A stretch of DNA of 28,416 nt from Penium margaritaceum (Eukaryota; Streptophyta; Zygnematophyceae; Desmidiales; Peniaceae), in contig SZWC01001160.1 of the NCBI GenBank assembly GCA_023375785.1, forward strand, positions 135,326-163,741, written 5' to 3'. The notes beneath the pieces are model-generated. The model was not told the DNA's origin, searched no databases, and saw only the letters and a program-made list of their open reading frames with translations. Each line of letters begins with the position of its first letter. The first letter of the stretch is position 1. Of the stretch, positions 21,164 to 28,416 are shown piece by piece. Both the position numbers and the translations under genes were made by a program.

Positions 21164-21206
21164 GGGCCCGTTGGATAGCTGTGGTCCAGGGCTATCCAAC
21201 GGGCCC
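21164..21206. repeat. Perfect 16-bp inverted repeat
   Basis: GGGCCCGTTGGATAGC (21164-21179) and its exact reverse complement (21191-21206) flank an 11-base spacer. In RNA this is a stable hairpin; in DNA it could be a cruciform or a dimeric protein site. It lies within the CACGTG-rich region. Confidence 0.85.
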
Positions 21207-21349
21207 ACTCGCGCCTCGAATGGTTGACCATGGAGGCAGAGCGGGCCCGCCATGGCCCGGCGAACTTGCTGACGTCGCCAATCCGCCGGACTTTTTGACG
21301 TTTTCCTTCCCCTGATTGCCACGTGGCAGTGCCTGAGTGGTGTCGACGT

Positions 21350-21370
21350 GTAGCTCTTGTCAAGAGCTAC
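21350..21370. repeat. Perfect 10-bp-arm palindrome with one central base
   Basis: GTAGCTCTTG (21350-21359), T, CAAGAGCTAC (21361-21370). A GACGTG (21345-21350) overlaps its left end and a CACGTG lies 15 bases to the right, so it may be part of a composite binding region. Confidence 0.8.
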
Positions 21371-21648
21371 CCGTGGGTACCATCCACGTGTGCAATGGTG
21401 CCATATGTTGTACGAACGGGGCGGGTGACGTGGACGCCGTTCCGATGTGGCGTTTGTAGCCGCTGAGGCACGCCACGTGGCGAGACTTGGTTCGCCGGGA
21501 CCGCGGAGGCGTGCTGATGTGGCAGGCACCCTCTGACGTGGACCCGTGTCCTTAGCTGTCCGGGACCACCCCCTTTGGAAGCTCGTTGAGAGCCCCCTGC
21601 GACACCGCCACCTGCGGCTCCGTAGATATAGATATAGATTGAACATAT

Positions 21649-23324
21649 GGTACATAAGAGTCCTAGGCATGCTAAGCTAGCACAACTCTAGGCTCACAAA
21701 GCGGCAACACCTCGCTAGGTCCTGAAGGTCGTTGTGGTAAGAGTGTTTGTACAATCTTTAGGTTGATTGGCCACCAGGGCAGCTTCCACCTAGGCCGGTA
21801 GGCCTTGCTAGGCTTACACGGGCCTTGGAGGCATTTGAGGCAAAGTCTTGGTTTTATGCGCTTTAGAGCCAAAGGCTAGAGCAAAGCTCTGATAGAGGGA
21901 TGTTATGCTTGGTGAGATCATTCTAATGAGATGAAAGTGAACCGAGTGGAGCTTTCCCTTTTAGAATCGCGATCATGGTAAGTTGGCCACCAAAAGGAAA
22001 CGTTTCTTTAAGTGATTTCAATCTGCTGCATCTTGTGCCTTGTTTAGTATAACCTTCCTTCCAGGAGAAGTTTCCTCCACATGTGTGTTGTTATCGGTAC
22101 CCGTGTTACGTGAGGAGGAAGCTTCCTCTTTTAGAAAGCTTCATCAGGTGCTCAGGTGAAGTTCCCTAAGGATTTAACCTGCTCTTCAGGCCTTCTTTTC
22201 AGGACCAGTAATGCTGTTGTTGTTGTTATGCTGCTTCATCAATATTGTCAACCAGGATCCTTTTGAATGTTGTCCCAACTTTGACCATGCAGATCAAAGG
22301 ATCAAAGCTCCATGCGAGAGTATGGTGATGTCGTTCTGGCTTCATGCTCTAGCTACATGATGCCTACCCTGTGAGTTAGAGGGCTACCTCACAAGGCTTA
22401 TAGTGTATTACTTTACTACAGGTACCTCCTTTTCCTACTAGAGCTAGCTAGGGACATGCACAACCCTCTTGTGCATGCCAGCACACTATATTACACTTTA
22501 GGCCATTTAGGCAGCTTAAGGGCTTGAAGCCATAGATATTTAGCCTGTACATAAGAGGATTCCCAGTAGACGTTGACCCCGGGAATTCACCGTTAACGCC
22601 ATAAATTTCCATATAATGCTCCGAATACATTGCTATCTTCATCAAATTGGGGCGTGGAAGAAGCGGACTAATTGCTCCCATACACAAAGAATAAGTGAGC
22701 ACACCCTCAAATGCATGGATCATATAGTGTTTTCAAACATTGACCGCAAGTTTGAAGGCAATTAACAATCACCATCCAACAATAGTCATCCTTGACTGTT
22801 GCTCACGTGACATTGTCTCTGCCACTCGAGTGATGGTCAAAGATGTCGCTAAAGCAAAACTGGACCTGTTGTTTCCACGACAGACTATACCATCGCACAT
22901 AAGATGACCCCTATTGGTCCTAGCAAAAAAGGAGGACAAGACAAGGTCAATAATGTTAGTACAAAGAGGACATGAATAATGTATGAGCACAAAGTGGGTC
23001 ACCATTGACAATAACATAAATTTCACCTGTATGATTCAGATTCTGTAATCACCACAAATTAAGTATTATGAATTCTTTCCATGAAGTAATTTCACTTAAG
23101 CTTTCAGATTCCATGTATCTTCCTGTTTGTGTTGGCTTGTTTCCTAGAAGTATCCTCGATGTACGTTCCACTGTTGTATATGAGTTTGTTAGTGTGTACT
23201 TCTGGGGTGATTGACTAGCAATGAACACTACAAGGATTTATATATCTCATGACTTTTATGAGCGGAATACGCGAGGGAAATAAAACATCGTGTTTACTTC
23301 AAATGTGTCACAACTTGTCAAGCC
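21649..23324. other. AT-rich intergenic DNA, no gene recognised
   Basis: About 1.7 kb after the GC-rich block. Short open frames only, without recognisable domains. CTCTATCAGAGC on the minus strand near 21875-21890 resembles a PBS core but lacks the leading TGG, so I do not call one. Confidence 0.6.
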
Positions 23325-23530
23325 TTGGTCATGTTCATCATCGGGATAGCGATTTATACGGGAATGGTTTTCATGATCCTCAAGGTGGTTGATACCTTCT
23401 TCAGATTGGCGCACTTCATCCACTTCAAGGTTTGTAGGCCTTGTTGTAAGAGGACAGCATCCATAAGCTATGGTTTGAGACTCAACGACAGCAAGCTGAT
23501 ATTCTAACTAAGGTTGTTGAGTGCATATTT
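23325..23530 (+). pseudogene. Degenerate Ty3/gypsy integrase core fragment
   Basis: MILKVVDTFFRLAHFIHFK near 23373-23430 matches the beta-strand segment after the first catalytic Asp of gypsy integrases (pattern I-L-x-V-V-D-x-x-x-x-x-A-H-F-I). In a second frame the next bases encode FVGLVVRGQHP, AMV and D with the spacing of the following helix and second-Asp strand, and the first frame then gives DSKLIF. Frame changes and TAA/TGA codons separate the pieces. No flanking LTR was found. Each match is short, so this is tentative. Confidence 0.4.
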
Positions 23531-25105
23531 TTCAAAACACCCGTCAGTCTGGTCGGCCAGCATGCTTGAGTATGATGTTGTATATCCCTCATCATTCCTT
23601 GCCTCGTGTTGCCTCCTCTATGTCCTCACCTTCCTTTTGCTCATTGTTATAATTAAGGCATGGAGCTGTGTTATGTATGACGTGTACTTTGGATGCATGA
23701 CCTCTGTACGTGTATATTCACTTGTGCCCCAGGGTCATGTGGGAATGCTTTCTTTTGCACGAGCACTTCTCACTATTCTGTATTTTGACCTCTTGGTTGG
23801 TGTCATTGGCTGTGTACACGGTTGGCTTGCGAGACGTTGACGACGGTGGGCGCTGAGTAGTGGTAGGGAGGTCATGCAATTATGAGATACACGGTTCCCG
23901 TCTCCTCTCGTGGTGCCCCCAACACATCAGCACTAAGGGACCAACTCCATTGACTAGAACTACCATTGCTCATATTCACAGTAGTCATAGGCGGTTAATC
24001 TAAGTAGCATAGAGTCCGTCTAGGTTTAGGTAGCTTAAACTATGTTTTGTGAAGCCTGTTGTTGATTCTAACTGCACGACTTTGTTTGTAGCTTGCATAT
24101 TTCAGTTTAGCCAAGTGGCAAGAAAAACAAACGACACCCGGGTTTGTGACCGTCATCGTCTGGCAGGGCTATCGAAAGAAGGTCCACCTATTCCAAGAGA
24201 GCTAAATATCTTGATTGTCAGGTAGATAGGGTAACAAGAATTATAGAGGTGTGGGCCTTGTTTGGTCGTTATTCACCAAGTGATAGTCATACACTTTTCT
24301 TACCAAAAATCTTATCCGCAAGGCTAAGCAATCTGCGCTTCTTAGGCACCCCGTGTGGACATATTAGGCCACACTCTACAGTCCACGTGCGTGAGGCGAC
24401 TGAAGATAACCTTTCCCAGGTTTGGAAGACACTACCTTTTACCTTACTAGAACTGCAAGCGCCATCAATGGCCCTTTATCTTACTATCTGTAAGATTTGT
24501 TCCTCCATGACCATGGAGGGCATGAAGCGCATTGGTTGAGGGGTTGGGTTGGGGCTGAACTGATGTGAATAGTTTTCTTATTCACCTAAAAAACTGTAGA
24601 TGATCATTGGTTACTCAGCGACAATATTTCATGATGCTATTTTAGCACATGGTCGTTTGGAGATGCAAAATATAGCATACATTCATGGTTCATTTTAAAA
24701 TGTTAGCATGAAAGTCGATTCGGACTTAAGCTAATACTTGCCCGTTCAAAAAGAATGAAAATTATGTTCCAAGTAATTTTTACATCTTTAAAAAAATTAT
24801 ACAATCAAAATTACGTATTTTTGACGTTTCTAATATATCTTATCTCTAAAAATGTGGAGGAAAAACATACATTGGTTAGTTGCTCACGCATCCCAAAGTA
24901 GATTTCTCAAAATTCATTCATGTATGGTTGAATTTCGTGTTGTTTTTCTCACATATCGTATTGCCTCATCCGAAGCCGACAACCGCCTGTGAAGGTTTGG
25001 AGCTGGGAGCTTCATGGAAGCTGATCTTGGAGCAAATGCTTTGCAACCGAGCAAAATATAAGAGGCGTGTCATCTCATGTCGTCCTTACTTACACTTAAC
25101 CCTAG
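23531..25105. other. AT-rich intergenic DNA, no gene recognised
   Basis: About 1.6 kb. The open frames at 23514-23840 (hydrophobic) and 24249-24539 show no family features I can name. Composition becomes strongly AT-rich at 24700-24900, just before the Harbinger element. Confidence 0.55.
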
Positions 25106-25137
25106 ACATTTGTGTGGTTCCGGAACTTTTTTTTGGT
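25106..25137 (+). repeat. Left terminal inverted repeat of the Harbinger element
   Basis: ACATTTGTGTGGTTCCGGAA followed by CTTTTTTTTGGT. The reverse complement of the right end reads GCAATTGCGTGGTTCCGGAA followed by CTTGTTTTTTTG, so the two ends agree at all but a few positions. GTTCCGGAAC is itself palindromic. Confidence 0.8.
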
Positions 25138-25596
25138 ATCTACCGCTCGATTTTCGAGGGTCGGAGGGGTCAATCTGACGTTCGGCAAGGCAATTTGTAT
25201 CTTCCGCTTTTTCGTACATGTATCTTGTAGTGGAACCGTGCCAGCGTGGCTTTGTCCACTACATTTCGTGACGAAAAAGACTTGCATCGAGGGTTTGGGC
25301 CTGGAAGCATCGATTCATATGTATCGATGGGCTAATATTTTTGACCATCGAAAGTAAAAAAAGTACACGGCCACGATCAAAGAATCGAGCCTTTCCGTGA
25401 CCCATGCGGCATAGTTTGAAATTCAAAATTTGAACCTTCGAATGACGCACCGCCTCGAACCTCTCGCTCGAGTCGCTCCTACGCGCATCGACACGCGGAC
25501 CGCTATCGCCATACAACTCCGCGTCACTTGCACGCAGCACTCACGTCCTCCTCTACTTTCCACACACCGTCCAGCAGTTCGTCTCTCACCACTTCA

Positions 25597-26967
25597 ATGG
25601 CTGCCTCCTCATCAGCAGGCAACTCTCCACGCCGCGTGTGGGCCGATGACTACAGTCCGACTCCTTCCGATTGCCCATAAACCCACATCCCGCTCACCTC
25701 TCGCGTGCAACGTATGCGTCGCGACTTCCGCCATGAACGTGGCGATCTGAGTGCCTCCACCGCTGGCTCCGCGCCATTCAACACGACGCCACTCGTGGGC
25801 AACGATCACAACGCCTACATGCGTGGGGTGTACACGCTTCATGTCCCATATCCTGAGCGATATGTTGCTGCGGGCATAGTGCCGTCCGCGTACGACGCCC
25901 TACTCGCACGCACCGTCCTGGCACAAGACACGCCGCACAACCCTTCGACGGCGCGAACTCCGCCGCCTCACTTCAACACTCCCTCGGCAAACCCAAGCCA
26001 GAGTGAAACATCAGGCCAGATGCCCGCACCCTCCAGCGCGCCGATGCTGAACACGACGACCACAGCTTTGGGCCGTGCATTCTGGACGGCGGAGCGCGAT
26101 GCGGCCATGCTTCGTATCGCGCTCGAGTTGGCGCCTACCTACCGCGGATGCAACGCATGGTGGACCAAGCTGTAAGACGCCATGGTGCCTTCGCTGAAGG
26201 CCGCGTTCAGACTACCCACCTTCTCCCGTCAGCAGGTTCGGTCGTGCATGAGTAATCTTTTGGTGTTATGGAAGAACGCATATGCATTGTCATGTATGAG
26301 CGGCACTCCGTACAACCCCGTGACGTGCAAGCTTGAGTTCAGTTCCGCTAAGTGGGAAGAGATTAGGGCGGTCAATGCTGAACAAGGCAAGCTTGAGGGC
26401 AAGCACCTTCCATGGTTTGACGTAGCAACAAAGCTTTTTGCTCCTGATAAGGCTTGCGGGAACAATGTCCTTTCAAGCGATCCGCATCAGCATGTCCATC
26501 CAGAAGAGGTAGTTGTGCTTGACGACGGGGATGAAGTGGAAGTGCGGCATGCAAAGAAGAGGGGGGTTATAGAGAAGCAAGTGGAGAGGGTGGAGAAGCT
26601 TGCTAGGAACAGCGCTAAGATGGAGTGCTTCATTCGTGATGAGGGTCCCAAGTCCTCTTATGCACTTGCTGTTCAAATGATTGATGCTAATGCAACAATG
26701 GACCTGCCTACCAAGGAGGAGATGATGGATAAGCTCAAAGGGAAGCCAGAGCTCATCGATGACTTTGCGTTCACAAAGGACGAGCTCCACGCACACGTCA
26801 TCCGCACAATATTGGGGCGGGACATGAGGGAGCCCAAAGGCAAGCGGGTGCGCGTGGCAGCACCGGCACCCGACAATGAGGATGGAGCAGGTACTAACGG
26901 CCCATCAACCCCCATTGTCGGCGGTGATACAGGCATGGCCTCGCTTGTGGCCGAGGAGACATTGTGA
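25597..26967 (+). pseudogene. Harbinger Myb/SANT-like accessory protein, two in-frame TAA
   Basis: In PIF/Harbinger elements this partner binds the terminal DNA and brings the transposase to it in the nucleus. The start is taken at ATG 25597 (MAASSSAGNSPRRVWADD), which is in frame with everything downstream. A Pro/Ser/Thr-rich N terminus is followed by the SANT/trihelix-like region: RAFWTAERDAAMLRIALEL, an RGCNAWW tryptophan helix, then FSRQQVRSCMSNLLVLWKNAY. The C-terminal half is charged and helical (KKRGVIEKQVERVEKLARNS), with a basic KGKRVRV stretch as a possible nuclear signal, and ends at TGA 26965. TAA codons at 25678-25680 and 26173-26175 interrupt it; each could be a former CAA. Apart from these the 456-codon frame is intact. 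Confidence 0.8.
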
Positions 26968-27085
26968 CCCTGTTCGTGTACTGCTTTGCAATGTTTTTTT
27001 CCATGTACTGTTTCAAGTTTACCAACTTGGCATGCTCTCGGCTGTATCCTCTTCATTTGCCCACGTCACATAGTCATCCCACATT

Positions 27086-28057
27086 CTACGTGCAATGAGG
27101 AACACCGCGGAGAATGTGAAACCTTGCCTTAAGTAGTCCAAAGGCACGCTCGATCATCGAGCGGGCACCGGCATGACGGCGGTTAAAGAGTTCTGCAGGG
27201 GATGTTGGCGGAGATGCCTCAAACTCGCTGAGGTGGTACCTTGTACCGCGGTAGGGAGTGAGCAGACCGAACCCCTCCGGGAAACCCGCATCCGCTAGCA
27301 GGTATTTGTTATCGGGCAAGCGGAAGTTTTGACGAAGAGCATTCTGAAACATTCTGCTGTCGTGTGTGCTGCCTTCCCAACCCACCATGACGTAGGTGAA
27401 CACCAAGTCCGCGTTGCATGCTGCGAGGATGTTCATGGTCACTTGCTGGTGTCGATTGATATATGCGCCCCGCCATAACAGTGGAACTGTCACCGGCACG
27501 TGTGTGCCGTCAATTGCACCAAGACAGTCGTCAAACCACGGCAAGTAGTCGCGCCGGCCAACCCATGCTTGCGGGGGAAGGTCATCGACTTGTGGTTGGC
27601 GGATAACAGTCCGGGCAAGACTGTTGATAGCAGCGACCACCTCTCTGATCACTCTGTGCACTGTTGCGGGGCCGCGTTGAAATCTTTCGCACACTTGGCG
27701 CACCGGCATGGCTTGGGCGATGCATTGTAGCCATACGAACAGCTTCTCCTCGACAGTGAGCACAGTGTCGCGAAGTGTAGTGTGTGTTCGAATGAAGGTG
27801 ACGATGTTTGCCGACGTGCGTTGGGACATGCGGGTGGTGTTCAAAATCCGTTGTGGATGGCCGTCCTGGAGTTCGTGCAACCATGGCGCGGCGCCGAACA
27901 CCCCGGTGTGCATCGGCCGTCGGAGGAATCGGGAAAGGAGACGACGGTACAGCTCTCCAATGAGCACCGCCAGAGCCTCGCGGAACTCCGCGTGTAGTCG
28001 GGTAGCGCGACGGATTAGAGCTGCTCTGGCAACGGCGCGGGTTCGGGGGATGTCCAT
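27086..28057 (-). CDS. PIF/Harbinger DDE transposase (DDE_Tnp_4 type)
   Basis: It cuts and pastes the element. The 323-residue frame has no internal stop. A helix-turn-helix-like segment (MPVRQVCERFQRGPATVHRVI, about residues 117-137) precedes the nuclease core. The catalytic residues are Asp183 in GAIDGTHVPV, Asp256 in LLADAGFP and Glu303 in IERAFGLLKARF; the conserved GWEGSTHDSRMF lies between them. The start ATG at 28057 begins MDIPRTRAV. The frame ends at TAG 27086-27088 soon after the Glu motif, earlier than usual. The +1 frame continues with VFLIARRMWDDYV and an acidic tail to TAA 27019-27021, so the C terminus was probably cut by a small indel or deletion near 27100. The gene converges with the Myb/SANT gene, 118 bases apart. 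Confidence 0.92.
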   Translation of the reverse strand: MDIPRTRAVARAALIRRATRLHAEFREALAVLIGELYRRLLSRFLRRPMHTGVFGAAPWLHELQDGHPQRILNTTRMSQRTSANIVTFIRTHTTLRDTVLTVEEKLFVWLQCIAQAMPVRQVCERFQRGPATVHRVIREVVAAINSLARTVIRQPQVDDLPPQAWVGRRDYLPWFDDCLGAIDGTHVPVTVPLLWRGAYINRHQQVTMNILAACNADLVFTYVMVGWEGSTHDSRMFQNALRQNFRLPDNKYLLADAGFPEGFGLLTPYRGTRYHLSEFEASPPTSPAELFNRRHAGARSMIERAFGLLKARFHILRGVPHCT

Positions 28058-28340
28058 GGCGACATCTGGTTAGGGAGCCCGTGTTTTCCACCCTTGTTTG
28101 AACGAAGACATTCCTCTGTGAACCCCGGCATCACCCGGGCGACGGTGCCCGTTGCGGCTCGTTTACGCGACTCGAGAGTAGAGTTCCAACGGTCCCGGGA
28201 TCGAACTCGCGAATGTGCACAAATAGCTGTTGTGAGCAACGGGAAGTGGCGCTAAATATATTGTTTCTGGCGGTAGAAAAATTGTATTCAACGCACAAAA
28301 CATGAATACAAGGTGAATACAGTGGTTCGACACCGCCCAA
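28058..28340. other. Right subterminal region of the Harbinger element
   Basis: Non-coding DNA between the transposase start and the right inverted repeat. GAATACA occurs at least twice between 28290 and 28325 (ATGAATACAAGG and GTGAATACAGTGG), with a related TTGTATTC nearby. Subterminal short repeats are where the Myb-like partner of such elements usually binds, but here that is inferred. The transposase promoter would also lie here. Confidence 0.5.
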
Positions 28341-28373
28341 TACAAAAAAACAAGTTCCGGAACCACGCAATTG
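28341..28373 (-). repeat. Right terminal inverted repeat of the Harbinger element
   Basis: CAAGTTCCGGAACCACGCAA preceded by TACAAAAAAA and followed by TTGC is the inverted counterpart of 25106-25137. The remaining bases to the window end (28374-28416) do not match the left flank. Confidence 0.8.
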
Positions 28374-28416
28374 CCAGCGTCGTGTTGACGTGTGCTGCTG
28401 CTACTTTTTTTCGGGG

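Larger units (their letters stand above)
21051..21540. promoter_or_regulatory. CACGTG (G-box) cluster upstream of the LINE
   Basis: CACGTG occurs at 21051, 21145, 21320, 21385 and 21474, three of them as CCACGTGG. GACGTG occurs at 21097, 21345, 21427 and 21535. A random 490-base stretch would hold about 0.1 CACGTG. In plants this hexamer is the G-box bound by bZIP and bHLH factors. The cluster lies 5' of the minus-strand LINE reading frame, and TATAGATATAGAT at 21625-21640 lies just outside it, so it may be the promoter of the element. That role is inferred. Confidence 0.5.
12874..21635 (-). mobile_element. Long R2-like non-LTR retrotransposon (C2H2 fingers, RT, restriction-like endonuclease)
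   Basis: A strongly GC-rich block of about 8.8 kb sits in AT-rich surroundings. On the minus strand it reads: hairpin-rich upstream region (21635-20400), charged and coiled-coil N-terminal segment, two C2H2 fingers, RT, restriction-like endonuclease, TGA, and a short 3' region with a GCATGC tandem array. AGATTAAACATAT (12861-12873) and AGATTGAACATAT (21636-21648) flank it directly and match at 12 of 13 positions, consistent with a target site duplication. No LTRs and no poly(A) tract are seen. The domain order matches R2-superclade LINEs (fingers, RT, RLE), but the flanks are not rDNA and the length is about twice that of a typical R2. In-frame TAGs and frameshifts make this copy dead under the standard code. 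Confidence 0.75.
25106..28373. mobile_element. PIF/Harbinger DNA transposon
   Basis: A 3.3 kb element with both genes of the superfamily: a Myb/SANT-like protein (25597-26967, plus) and a DDE transposase (27086-28057, minus), convergent. The ends carry matching inverted repeats around TGGTTCCGGAACTT (left 25106-25137, right 28341-28373), with a T-run (left) and A-run (right) just inside. The exact termini and the 3-bp target duplication expected for this superfamily are not certain; TAG on the left and CAG on the right is one possibility. The transposase is nearly intact, so this is probably the youngest insertion here. Confidence 0.88.

Noticed and set aside
12903-21655. GGTACAT at 12903-12909 and 21649-21655 as the LINE target duplication
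   Set aside because: Seven bases is weak, and the longer 13-base match at 12861/21636 fits the composition boundaries better; kept only as a complication in that finding.
21875-21910. CTCTATCAGAGC on the minus strand near a TGTTATG boundary as a second PBS/LTR junction
   Set aside because: The leading TGG of the PBS is absent and no matching LTR or internal domain could be found on either side.
23514-23840. Hydrophobic 108-codon frame resembling a membrane protein
   Set aside because: No start context, no conserved motif, and it lies in decayed repeat DNA; T-rich sequence yields such frames by chance.

Overview
The window looks like intergenic DNA of a repeat-rich eukaryotic genome, most likely a green-lineage (plant or streptophyte/green algal) draft assembly. 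Reasons: a Ty3/gypsy chromovirus with a C-terminal chromodomain, an initiator-Met-type primer binding site, a Ty1/copia-like gag remnant, a PIF/Harbinger transposon with a Myb/SANT partner, several N gaps, and no operons, tRNA or rRNA. I cannot name the species. No single-copy host gene was recognised; everything coding is transposon-derived and, apart from the Harbinger transposase, broken.

Layout. 1-1802: a GT/GA microsatellite and AT-rich DNA without a gene. 1803-10382: a complete but dead chromovirus. Its two ~705 bp LTRs carry TG..CA ends, a near-perfect 5-bp target duplication flanks it, and PBS, leader, gag, protease, RT-RNase H, integrase, chromodomain and polypurine tract follow in order. 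10388-12873: AT-rich DNA with a reverse-strand copia-like remnant (gag fragment, PBS, part of an LTR). 12874-21635: a sharply GC-rich block on the minus strand, read here as one long non-LTR retrotransposon with two N-terminal C2H2 fingers, a reverse transcriptase and a C-terminal restriction-like endonuclease (R2-like architecture). It has a hairpin- and CACGTG-rich upstream region and is flanked by a 13-bp near-identical direct repeat. It contains two direct duplications at N runs that look like assembly joins. 21649-25105: AT-rich DNA with one badly decayed gypsy integrase fragment. 25106-28373: a PIF/Harbinger element with recognisable terminal inverted repeats, a Myb/SANT gene and a convergent DDE transposase.

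How the parts relate. The elements are independent and apparently layered: the GC-rich LINE may have inserted into the copia LTR, and the Harbinger element looks youngest because its transposase is almost intact. Many in-frame stops look like C-to-T decay (CAG/CAA to TAG/TAA, CGA to TGA), as expected for silenced, methylated transposons. In the LINE and the Myb gene, however, the internal stops are all TAR at Gln-compatible positions while the natural ends are TGA, so a TAR=Gln genetic code should be excluded. The most unusual object is the long R2-like LINE, since RLE-type LINEs with C2H2 fingers are uncommon in green-lineage genomes.
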